Counted from the stretch's first letter, positions 1 through 5,975 are shown. The stretch: DNA of 6,221 nucleotides from an uncultured Verrucomicrobiales bacterium (GCA_937983475.1 CALJZV010000334.1:1-6221); one strand, 5' to 3'. Notes: a model not told the origin generated them from the sequence alone. Numbers and translations are program-made.

Positions 1-1389
1 GCGGTGTGCGGGCACTCCCACTCGGCGCCCTCCAGCGCCGCGGCGCGATCGTCGGCACCAGCCGCGTCGCTGCGCTCGTTGAACACCAACCCGAGCTACC
101 GCGATGTGCAGCAGATTCTCATTCACTCCGCGCGTCACTTCGAGCCGGCCGACGGCGACCTCAAACAGAACGGCGCCGGGTTTGTGGTCAGCCATAATGA
201 CGGCTACGGTGTGCCCGACGCGGGCGTAGCCGTGCGTCTGGCGCAGAACTGGATCACGCGCCCGCTGCTGATGCTGCTTTCATTTGACGCGGACCAGTCC
301 GGCCCGCGCAGCGCGCCCGACGACGGCTTGAGGGTGCTGGTGCCCAGCGCGCCCGGCAGCCTCTCTTCCATTCCCGCGACGCCCAGCGTGGGGGTGCATC
401 CGGACTCGCCCACGGCCGTGCTGCCGCTGGTGGACATTGGGTTGGCAACCAATGTTCCCGGGATGAGTCTCACCGGCAAGGCCGCGCTCATCCAGCGCGG
501 AGGTGGCAACAACTTCGCCTCCAAGATCACCAACGCCGCGCTTGCGGGCGCGGAATTCGCCGTCATTTACAACAACACCGGCACGACCAATCGTCTGGTG
601 ATGACCAGCGTGGAATACACGCCGATTCCGGCAGTGTTCATCAGCCAGAACGATGGACTCGCCCTGAAGAATTTCGCCCAGACCAACGCCGGCGGCGCCT
701 CGGCGCAACTGAAGGTGTTCGACACCAATGTCACTTTCACCGTCACCAACAAACTACTGCTGGAGCATGTCACCGTCGCCGTTCAAATCACCTGCCGGCG
801 CGGCGACGTGCGTTTGACACTGACCTCGCCCCAAGGCACGCGAAGCGTCCTGCAACGGGTCAACAACGACACCAACACCGTCGGCCTGGTCGTTTGGAGC
901 TACGCCTCGACGCATCATTTTTATGAAAGCAGCGCCGGCACATGGACGCTCTCGGTCGCCGATCAGGCCCCCGGCCAGTTGACCACGCTCCAGGCCGCCA
1001 CGCTGCATCTGCGGGGTGTGCCGATCAACGACAGCGACAACGACGGGTTGGATGACGATTGGGAACTGGCGCAGTTTGGCAGCCTGGCGCAAGGGCCCAA
1101 GGACGACCCGGACAAGGACGGCTTCAACAACATGCGCGAGCAGATTTTGGGAACCCATCCCAACGTGATGAACCCCATTGTGGTGGATTATTCGCCGTGG
1201 AACGCGTCGCTGGCCCGTGTGAGCTGGCCGGGCAGCACGAACTTCACCTACGACGTCTTCGCGGGCTCCGACGTGGCCAACCTGACGGTGGCGACCAATT
1301 TGGCCGGGAAGTTTCCGGAAAATGAATGGTTCGGCTCGGCGACCAACGCGATGCAGTTCTTCAAGGTGCGCGCGGTGCCGAGGCCGTGA
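1..1389 (+). CDS. Secreted subtilisin/kexin-like (S8) serine protease, C-terminal part
   Basis: The reading frame enters from the left edge, so the N-terminus and most of the catalytic domain are missing. Residues below count from the codon at nt 4. Residues 32-83 match the end of an S8 catalytic domain of kexin type: YRDVQQIL at 32-39, then NGAGFVVSHNDGYGVPDAG and a closing AQNW. Residues about 140-228 look like a protease-associated (PA) domain (GKAALIQRGG at 158-167, YNNTG at 189-193, IPAVFIS at 208-214). Residues about 239-340 look like a proprotein convertase P domain (GDVRLTLTSPQGTRSVL, then GTWTLSVAD). Two calcium-type loops follow: DSDNDG at 343-348 and DPDKDG at 368-373. A short beta-rich tail ends in FFKVRAVPRP. 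The protein is probably exported and degrades extracellular or periplasmic protein. No PEP-CTERM or other sorting tail is visible. Bases 1-90 appear frameshifted around the catalytic serine (see findings), so this may be a pseudogene or have an error-rich start. The domain calls are confident; activity is not. Confidence 0.85.
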   Translation, partial: AVCGHSHSAPSSAAARSSAPAASLRSLNTNPSYRDVQQILIHSARHFEPADGDLKQNGAGFVVSHNDGYGVPDAGVAVRLAQNWITRPLLMLLSFDADQSGPRSAPDDGLRVLVPSAPGSLSSIPATPSVGVHPDSPTAVLPLVDIGLATNVPGMSLTGKAALIQRGGGNNFASKITNAALAGAEFAVIYNNTGTTNRLVMTSVEYTPIPAVFISQNDGLALKNFAQTNAGGASAQLKVFDTNVTFTVTNKLLLEHVTVAVQITCRRGDVRLTLTSPQGTRSVLQRVNNDTNTVGLVVWSYASTHHFYESSAGTWTLSVADQAPGQLTTLQAATLHLRGVPINDSDNDGLDDDWELAQFGSLAQGPKDDPDKDGFNNMREQILGTHPNVMNPIVVDYSPWNASLARVSWPGSTNFTYDVFAGSDVANLTVATNLAGKFPENEWFGSATNAMQFFKVRAVPRP

Positions 1390-1400
1390 TGCGGGTTCTT

Positions 1401-1487
1401 CAGTTCTAATTGTAGAAGCCGAGGTAACGAGGCTCTGACATTCCGGAGAAATTTGAGACTCATTACATCGGCTCCAAATGGGAACCT
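1401..1487. repeat. Imperfect palindrome between convergent genes
   Basis: Bases 1412-1436 and 1454-1478 are inverted copies matching at 18 of 25 positions. The best core is TCGGCT preceded by TTAC. The 17-nt loop contains the palindrome TCCGGA (1442-1447). Weak pairing continues outward (GTTC near 1403 with GAAC near 1482). The element fills most of the 112-nt gap between the protease stop and the stop of the minus-strand isomerase gene. No T-tract follows either arm, so it is not a textbook intrinsic terminator. It could still act as a bidirectional terminator or an mRNA-end stabiliser, or be one copy of a dispersed palindromic repeat. The inverted repeat is seen directly; its role is inference. 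Confidence 0.6.
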
Positions 1488-1501
1488 AAGTGATTTATAG
1501 C

Positions 1502-2392
1502 CTACCAGCGCCTGGCCTGGCCGTAGCCGCGCACGTAGCCGATGCACTGGCCGATTTCCGGCACGGAATGTTCCCAGTTGTATTCGTATTCCACCGAGAT
1601 GTGGCCGGTGAAACCCATGTCCTTGAGGCTGTCGAGAATGCCTGGCACATCGGAGACGCCGGTGCCATAAGGCGTGTCATGCGCGCTGGGAACGCCAAAT
1701 TCATTGAGGTCCTTCAGGTGCAGGCTCAACACGCGGCCGCGCAGGATTTCCAGGCACTCGGTCGGCTTGAGCCCGGAGCGCACCCAGTGGCCGGTGTCGG
1801 CGCAGGCGCCGATGCGCATATCGCGCTCTTTGAGCAGGCTCAGAATGTACTTGTGATCGCACAGTGTCTGGTCGGGCTTGGCTGCATTCTTCCTGTGGTC
1901 GTGGATGCCGGCGCGCATGTCGTATTCCTTGACCAGTTTTTCGAGCGTATCAATGGACTTCTCCGCCTCGGTGGTGATGCCGTAGAGGTCGAGCTTTTTG
2001 GCGAACTCGAACACCTTGCGCCATTCCTCCTCGGAAGGATTCTGCGTGTAGCTGTGGACGACGCCGTAGTTGACGGCCTTGATCTTGTATTCGTCGAGCT
2101 TGGCCTTGACCTTGGCGATCATTTCCTCGGTGGCGTTGTGGTCCCACTTGAGGTTGGGCTCCTCCTTGCTGAACTTCTGGCCCGGATAAAACTCGATAAC
2201 CTTGCCGCCGGCATGGGCGGTTTTTTCAATGGCCTCCATGACACTGAAGAAGCGGAAGGTGTAGGCCTGGCAGCCGATGACAAAGCTGCCCTGCTTGAGG
2301 TCGTCGGTGAGGTCCGCGGCCCTGCCGGTGACGAGTGACAGGCCCAGCATGGCCACGGAGAGTAAGCGAAAACAGGCTTTGGTGATGCGCAT
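1502..2392 (-). CDS. Exported sugar phosphate isomerase/epimerase-like TIM-barrel protein
   Basis: This 296-residue protein belongs to the xylose isomerase-like TIM-barrel (AP_endonuc_2) superfamily. Residues 1-26 form a signal peptide: a basic start (MRITK), a hydrophobic stretch and a likely cut near GRAA|D. The mature protein is therefore expected outside the cytoplasm, as is common for such proteins in Verrucomicrobiota and Planctomycetota. Likely metal or active-site residues on strand ends are E67 (VIEFYPG), E142 (ITTEAE), H164/H166 (GIHDHR), D199 and H202 (ADTGHW), H225 (LSLHLKDL) and E268 (ISVEYEY). A PYGTGVSD segment at 241-248 matches the conserved loop before the last strands. It has the usual length for the family and appears intact. 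It lies 24 nt downstream of the permease gene on the same strand and is probably cotranscribed with it. The ATG at 2392 fits the signal peptide, although no Shine-Dalgarno sequence precedes it. The family members act on many ketoses, aldoses and inositols, so the substrate cannot be named. Confidence 0.88.
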   Translation of the reverse strand: MRITKACFRLLSVAMLGLSLVTGRAADLTDDLKQGSFVIGCQAYTFRFFSVMEAIEKTAHAGGKVIEFYPGQKFSKEEPNLKWDHNATEEMIAKVKAKLDEYKIKAVNYGVVHSYTQNPSEEEWRKVFEFAKKLDLYGITTEAEKSIDTLEKLVKEYDMRAGIHDHRKNAAKPDQTLCDHKYILSLLKERDMRIGACADTGHWVRSGLKPTECLEILRGRVLSLHLKDLNEFGVPSAHDTPYGTGVSDVPGILDSLKDMGFTGHISVEYEYNWEHSVPEIGQCIGYVRGYGQARRW

Positions 2393-2416
2393 AGTTTTTA
2401 TTTCATTTACAGTTAA

Positions 2417-3784
2417 TTAAGACGCCGCAGGCTGCGGGTTTTTGGGAGGATTTCGGAACAGCACCAGGAACAACAACATGATGATGCCGGCGAAAATCGC
2501 GGGTTTTGCCCATAGCGGACGCCATTCAATGGCTTTCAACTCGGCTTTGCGAAGGTCATCCTTGGTGGCTTTCAACGCGTTGATTTGCGCTTCCAATGCC
2601 TCTTTTTCCGCGCCGGTCGCGGTGGAGGCCTTTTCGCTCAGCCGGTTGATTTCCTGTCCGGTGGCGGCCACTTGAGCGCCAAAATCCTTGGCAGCTTGTG
2701 TGGTGTGGCTGACCTCCACGCGGCTGGCGACTTGCGCGCCAATGAACATGCCCAGGCCCAATGTGAACAGCACCAACATGCCTTGAGCCTGCGCGCGAAT
2801 CTGCCGCGGCACGGCCTGGTCGGTGTAAATCTGGCCGGTCACAAAGAAGAAGTCGTAACAGATGCCGTGCAGCAGCACGCCGCCGAGAATCATCCAGCGC
2901 ACTTCATCCGGCGCGCCGATGGCAAACAGCGCGTAGCGGGTGATCCATGCCAGCATGCCCACGGCGAGCATCCATTTGACGCCCAGCCGGACAAAGAAGA
3001 ACGGCATGACCAGCATGAAAAAGATTTCGGACATCTGGCCGTAGGACATCGTCTGGCCGATGGGCAGGCCGGTCATTTCCACAACGCGGCTGGTGATCTG
3101 GTAGTAGAACGCCAGCGGAATGCAGATGAGCATCGAGGAGACCATGAAGATGAGATACGAGCGGTTCTTGAGCATCACCAAGGCGTCCAGGCCGAGGATT
3201 TGACGCGCAGAAATCGGTCCGGAGCTGGTTGGCGGCGTGTTGGGCAGGGTGAAGCTGAACAGCCCCAGTGCCAGAGCCGCGCCCGCGTTCAAATAAAACA
3301 TGCCGATGGTCTTGTCCCATGACAGTTGCGTCAGCAAGAGGCCCGCGACAATCCAGCCGATGGTGCCCAGCACGCGGATGCCGGGGAACTCCTTCTCCGG
3401 ATTGGTCATCGCCTTCATCGCCAGCGTATTGGTCAAGGCCAGCGTAGGGTAATAGGTCAGCATGTAACCGAAGAACGCGAAGTTGATGGCGCCGGGTGTG
3501 GCGCCGCCCTTCATCATTGTGGTCGCGCCGAACATGATGGCCGCGCCCAAAATGTGCATCACCGCCAGCACGCGCTGGGCGGCAAAGAACCGGTCGGCAA
3601 TCATGCCGACAAAAAACGGCGAAATCATTCCCGCGATCGGCCCCACCGAATAGGTCCAGCCAAAGTCGCCGCCGGAGAATCCGATAGTGCCCAAATAATT
3701 GGGCGCGGTGACATACCAGGATCCCCAGATGAAGAACTGGAGAAACATCATGACTGAAAGTTGAACGCGGACTTTTGTGTTCAT
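2417..3784 (-). CDS. MFS permease, nucleoside:H+ symporter (NupG/YegT-like) family
   Basis: This 455-residue inner-membrane transporter carries about 12 membrane segments and resembles E. coli YegT and NupG along its length. Matching landmarks are FFIWGSWYV (17-25), ADRFFAAQRVLAV (63-75), YYPTLALTNT (111-120), FPGIRVLGTIGWI (133-145), LGLDALVMLKN (198-208), PLAFYY (223-228), SEIFFML (252-258) and LLHGICYDFFFV (304-315). The frame stays open to 3976, but the extra 64 residues are basic and unlike any family N-terminus. The start was therefore set at the ATG at 3784 (MNTKVRVQ), after which family similarity begins at once. No Shine-Dalgarno sequence is visible. Residues about 360-424, between the last two membrane segments, form a charged Ala/Glu/Lys-rich helical stretch absent from YegT. 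The gene is first in an operon with the exported isomerase-like gene. The substrate is probably a nucleoside, sugar or related small solute; the family alone does not decide. Confidence 0.88.
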   Translation of the reverse strand: MNTKVRVQLSVMMFLQFFIWGSWYVTAPNYLGTIGFSGGDFGWTYSVGPIAGMISPFFVGMIADRFFAAQRVLAVMHILGAAIMFGATTMMKGGATPGAINFAFFGYMLTYYPTLALTNTLAMKAMTNPEKEFPGIRVLGTIGWIVAGLLLTQLSWDKTIGMFYLNAGAALALGLFSFTLPNTPPTSSGPISARQILGLDALVMLKNRSYLIFMVSSMLICIPLAFYYQITSRVVEMTGLPIGQTMSYGQMSEIFFMLVMPFFFVRLGVKWMLAVGMLAWITRYALFAIGAPDEVRWMILGGVLLHGICYDFFFVTGQIYTDQAVPRQIRAQAQGMLVLFTLGLGMFIGAQVASRVEVSHTTQAAKDFGAQVAATGQEINRLSEKASTATGAEKEALEAQINALKATKDDLRKAELKAIEWRPLWAKPAIFAGIIMLLFLVLFRNPPKNPQPAAS

Positions 3785-3801
3785 AGGTTTGATTTCGGGC
3801 G

Positions 3802-3830
3802 AAAATAGGAAAACCCACCGGCCCTTGCAA
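3802..3830 (-). promoter_or_regulatory. Candidate sigma-70-type promoter for the permease-isomerase operon
   Basis: Read on the minus strand, TTGCAA (3830-3825) and TATTTT (3807-3802) are separated by exactly 17 nt. Each box matches four of six consensus positions. Transcription would begin near 3795, leaving a leader of about 10 nt before the permease ATG at 3784. This agrees with the lack of a Shine-Dalgarno sequence. It is a pattern match only. Confidence 0.35.
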
Positions 3831-3867
3831 GAGCGGAGAACGCCGGCCACGCGTATTGCCCGGTGGG
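3814..3867. repeat. 8-bp inverted repeat overlapping the candidate permease promoter
   Basis: CCCACCGG (3814-3821) and CCGGTGGG (3860-3867) are perfect inverted copies 38 nt apart. The inner arm lies in the spacer of the candidate promoter, and the -35 box lies in the loop. The arms could be paired protein-binding half-sites or a chance GC-rich match. The repeat is seen directly; any role is inference. Confidence 0.4.
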
Positions 3868-3886
3868 ACGAACTCCGCGAGCCCCG

Positions 3887-4105
3887 CTTCTTTTTTGGGT
3901 GAAGGGTTTGGGGCTTGTGGAACTCTCGAATTTCCCGGCTCGTTAGGATAGCGGCGCTGAAGCGCGCGCACTCCAAATGCTGGCGCGAATTACCGACGCC
4001 CGATCCGGCGCGAGGCGTCTGGACTGCGGCGATTTATCGCCGCTTCAGCCGGTTGCTGGAGGCACCACTTCTGCTCCGAGCAAGAAGTTTTGGGCTCGTG
4101 GAACT
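3887..4105. repeat. Diverged direct repeat pair (3887-3924 and 4068-4105)
   Basis: The stretch TTTGGGGCTTGTGGAACT at 3907-3924 recurs as TTTTGGGCTCGTGGAACT at 4088-4105, with 16 of 18 positions the same. Upstream of each copy a shared CTTCT starts at 3887 and 4068, exactly 181 nt apart in both cases, so the similarity is longer though weaker. The pair brackets the palindromic element at 3951-4052. This suggests an old local duplication or two copies of a dispersed repeat. Confidence 0.5.
3951..4052. repeat. Palindromic intergenic element, probable dispersed repeat
   Basis: The centre is a perfect inverted repeat, GCGGCGAT (4026-4033) and ATCGCCGC (4036-4043), around TT. An outer inverted pair, GCTGAAGCG (3956-3964) and CGCTTCAGC (4041-4049), spans the element, and its right arm overlaps the central stem, so two folds compete. 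A smaller GCGCT/AGCGC stem (3954-3965) sits at the left end. If translated, the plus strand gives phrases such as RLDCGDLSPL and ALKRAHSK. I recall similar phrases from spurious open frames in Verrucomicrobiota genomes, which points to a dispersed non-coding repeat. That last step is from memory and needs a search. Confidence 0.5.
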
Positions 4106-4243
4106 TGCCCCTCCGGATTTTGGGATTTGCGAAGCTTCCGCGAGGACGACTCCCTCTCAGCACATTTAATCCATTTTCAATGGGTTGCAGTTTTCCGGCG
4201 ATCCTTCACTATGTCGGCTCTCTTTATGAACCGACAATTGATC

Positions 4244-5458
4244 ATGCGAAACATTGTTCTCCTTTTCCTCGCGCTGGCGGTCTGCGCCGCAAGCTCCCTC
4301 GCGTCCGCCGGAACGCCGCGCATCGAGACGCAAATCGATGCGTTGATGAAAACTGTGAAGGGGAAACGCGTCGGCATGCTCTGCAATCCCAGCAGCGTGG
4401 ATTCCCAGTTTCGTTTGCTGGCCGATCGCCTGCACGCCAATCCCGACGTGAAGCTGGTCTGCTTTTTCGCGCCCGAACACGGACTGCGGGGCGACATTCA
4501 GGCCGGGGCTAAAATCGCCGATTACGTGGATGAGTTCACCGCGTTGCCGGTCTATTCGCTCTACGGCGAACGGCGCACGCCCAAGCCCGAACATCTGGCG
4601 CAAATTGATGTTCTGGTCTGCGACAAGCAGGAGGTCGGTGTTCGTTTTTACACGTTCATTTGGACGGTTGTTCACGCCATGGAAGCCGCTGGCCGCGCCA
4701 ACAAGGAGGTGGTTGTTTTCGACCGGCCGAACCCGCTTGGCCTCATAAAAATGGAGGGCGCGCCCATCCGCACCGATGGCAAATTGATCGGGCCGATCTG
4801 GCCCGGCCAGCCGTTTGGTGTTCCGACACGCACCGGGATGACCATTGGCGAAATCGCCACGATGGTCAACGAGGCCTGGACCACCAACAAGGCCAAGCTC
4901 ACGGTGATCAAGGTGCCCGGCTACACGCGGTCCATGAGCTTCGCCGACACCGGGTATCCGTGGGTGATGCCCTCGCCCAACATGCCGACGCTGGACACGA
5001 CGGTGGTTTATCCGGGCACGTGTGTGTTCGAGGGGAGCAATCTGAGCGAGGGACGCGGCACCACGCGGCCGTTTGAACTCATCGGGGCGCCGTTTGTGAA
5101 CCCGGCCAAGCTCGCCGAGCGCCTGAACGCCGCGCAGCTGCCCGGCGTGCGCTTCCGCGATGCGTGGTTCACCCCCACGTTCAGCAAGCATGATGGCGTC
5201 CGGTGCGGCGGCGTCCAACTACATGTCACGGACCCCGACAAATTTGAAGCGGTGCGCACGGGCCTTGTGATGCTCAAGGCCTTCTGCGAACTCTATCCGA
5301 ACGACGTCAAAGTCACCGCCTCCGCCTCGCGCCTGATGGGCGTGCCCAACCTGCACGAGCGCATCTGGAAGGAGAGCGTGGACACATTGATTGCCGAATG
5401 GCAGGCGGACTTGAAGGCATTCGAGAAAATGGCCAAGCCGCATTTCCTCTATCGTTGA
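4244..5458 (+). CDS. namZ: Exported DUF1343/NamZ-family exo-N-acetylmuramidase (GH171 type)
   Basis: The 404-residue product matches the DUF1343 (YbbC/NamZ) family from end to end. Characterised NamZ proteins cut N-acetylmuramic acid from the non-reducing end of peptidoglycan fragments. Visible family signatures are CNPSSV, FAPEHGLRGD (E78, H79), CDKQEVGVRFYTF (126-138), VFDRPNP (158-164), PSPNMPT (243-249) and the long YPGTCVFEG / NLSEGRGTTRPFE block starting at Y256. The protein appears complete. Residues 1-22 form a signal peptide ending in ASSLASA, so it should act outside the cytoplasm. In-frame ATGs also lie at 4211 and 4226; 4244 gives the most compact signal peptide, 4226 is nearly as good, and none has a Shine-Dalgarno sequence. 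The frame is open back to 3977, but that part is intergenic repeat. The gene is divergent from the permease operon, which could take up released sugar (inference). Its last 10 nt overlap the toxin gene on the other strand. The family call is very secure; the exact substrate is not. Confidence 0.9.
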   Translation: MRNIVLLFLALAVCAASSLASAGTPRIETQIDALMKTVKGKRVGMLCNPSSVDSQFRLLADRLHANPDVKLVCFFAPEHGLRGDIQAGAKIADYVDEFTALPVYSLYGERRTPKPEHLAQIDVLVCDKQEVGVRFYTFIWTVVHAMEAAGRANKEVVVFDRPNPLGLIKMEGAPIRTDGKLIGPIWPGQPFGVPTRTGMTIGEIATMVNEAWTTNKAKLTVIKVPGYTRSMSFADTGYPWVMPSPNMPTLDTTVVYPGTCVFEGSNLSEGRGTTRPFELIGAPFVNPAKLAERLNAAQLPGVRFRDAWFTPTFSKHDGVRCGGVQLHVTDPDKFEAVRTGLVMLKAFCELYPNDVKVTASASRLMGVPNLHERIWKESVDTLIAEWQADLKAFEKMAKPHFLYR

Positions 5459-5760
5459 GTGGGGAAGCTCAACGGGCGCGCCCCTTGCGCTTGCTCAGTT
5501 CGCCGCAAATCCAAAACAGCCAAAACCTGAGTTTCCTCCGCGGTCTCCCGGTAGTAGATGCCGAATGGAAAACGGTCGGCCAGCCGCCGGTAAAAGCCAA
5601 AGTGCCGCGAGTGAATGCCGTGATAGAGCCCCAAGCTTTCAATGTCAGCCACCAATGAGTCGGCGCAGTAATCGCCGATGCCCGGTTCCTGCGCATCATA
5701 AAAGTCCCTTGCCTTTTCGATGTCCTCGACCGCTTCGGCCAAAACCACAACCTTTCTCAT
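5449..5760 (-). CDS. ParE/RelE-family toxin of a type II toxin-antitoxin module
   Basis: This 103-residue protein has the RelE/ParE layout. An N-terminal helical part (LAEAVEDIEKARDFYDAQEPG, then YCADSLVADIESL) is followed by a basic stretch (HSRHFGFYRRLADRF) and two final beta strands (FPFGIYYRET and TQVLAVLDLRR). Members either cleave mRNA at the ribosome or poison gyrase; sequence alone does not tell which. The start ATG overlaps the stop of the antitoxin gene as ATGA, so the two are probably translationally coupled. After LDLRR, where many relatives end, 16 further residues (TEQAQGARPLSFPTQR) run into the 3' end of the namZ-like gene and overlap it by 10 nt. This tail may be a recent extension caused by loss of an earlier stop. 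Subtype and activity are inference. Confidence 0.85.
   Translation of the reverse strand: MRKVVVLAEAVEDIEKARDFYDAQEPGIGDYCADSLVADIESLGLYHGIHSRHFGFYRRLADRFPFGIYYRETAEETQVLAVLDLRRTEQAQGARPLSFPTQR
5453..5474. terminator. Hairpin at the overlapping convergent gene ends, possible terminator
   Basis: CGTTGAG (5453-5459) and CTCAACG (5468-5474) form a perfect 7-bp stem around an 8-nt loop. The stem contains the TGA stop of the namZ-like gene and lies just before the toxin stop on the minus strand. No T-tract follows on either strand, so intrinsic termination is doubtful. Protecting mRNA ends or slowing convergent transcription are alternatives. Confidence 0.35.
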
Positions 5761-5975
5761 GCCTTGCGTTGGGCGAGGCGTTTTTTGAGCTGGGCGAGGG
5801 TCGGGAATTCTCCTTGGCCCTCGGCGACTTTTGCCATGCGTTGATCCAGCACCTTTTTGTGCCAGGCAGGCGATGGCACTGTTTGCGGCGCCTGGGCCAT
5901 TGAACGCCAGAGTAATTCCATGGCCCGAATTCGTTCGGAGCGGCTCATTTGTTCAATTTCGGCGACGTCAATCAT
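5757..5975 (-). CDS. Antitoxin, addiction-module component (TIGR02574/PF09720-like)
   Basis: This 72-residue protein has the features of the small 'addiction module component' antitoxins. It has an N-terminal helix with MSRSERIRAMELLWRSM, comparable to the family pattern LSxxERxxLxExLWxSL. A charged linker follows, then a basic C-terminal helix (LAQLKKRLAQRKA) expected to wrap the toxin. It lies directly before the ParE/RelE-like toxin gene with a 4-nt ATGA overlap, the usual order for this pair. The ATG at 5975 is preferred because an in-frame TAA lies only four codons upstream; a start at internal M10 would remove the first helix turn. A GAGG sits about 20 nt upstream, too far for a normal ribosome binding site. 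The toxin-antitoxin complex probably represses its own promoter through the palindrome at 5989-6009 (inference). Confidence 0.8.
   Translation of the reverse strand: MIDVAEIEQMSRSERIRAMELLWRSMAQAPQTVPSPAWHKKVLDQRMAKVAEGQGEFPTLAQLKKRLAQRKA

Larger units (their letters stand above)
3785..4243. other. Divergent intergenic region without a credible gene
   Basis: This stretch of about 460 bases separates the divergent permease and namZ-like genes. Two plus-strand frames and one minus-strand frame are open through parts of it. Their translations are Arg/Ser/Pro-rich, run into the N-termini of the flanking genes and resemble no protein I know, so I treat them as non-coding. The region holds a candidate promoter for the permease operon (3802-3830), a long-range hairpin (3814-3867), a pair of diverged direct repeats (3887-3924 and 4068-4105) and a palindromic element (3951-4052). 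The control signals of both transcription units must lie here or inside these elements. I see no riboswitch class that I can name. Confidence 0.6.

Noticed and set aside
1490..2338. A 282-codon plus-strand open frame opposite the isomerase-like gene
   Set aside because: It mirrors the codon pattern of the real gene on the other strand, has no recognisable family, and its Val/Leu/Ala/Gly-rich translation is typical of an antisense shadow in GC-rich DNA.
2585..3757. Two plus-strand open frames (2585-3322 and 3326-3757) and a 355-codon minus-strand frame inside the permease gene
   Set aside because: Their translations are His/Arg/Gln/Ala-rich without domains, whereas the YegT-like frame is continuous across the whole stretch.
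3881..3900. GC-rich stretch followed by six Ts as an intrinsic terminator
   Set aside because: No stable stem precedes the T-run on the plus strand, and no gene ends there.
3785..3976. N-terminal 64-residue extension of the permease
   Set aside because: It is basic, lacks membrane character and precedes an ATG at which family similarity begins directly; it reads through intergenic repeat-like sequence.
3977..4243. N-terminal extension of the namZ-like protein
   Set aside because: It would bury the signal peptide deep inside the protein and is encoded by the palindromic intergenic element.
4166..5218. A 350-codon minus-strand open frame opposite the namZ-like gene
   Set aside because: The DUF1343 signatures are unbroken on the plus strand, and the antisense product shows no family features.
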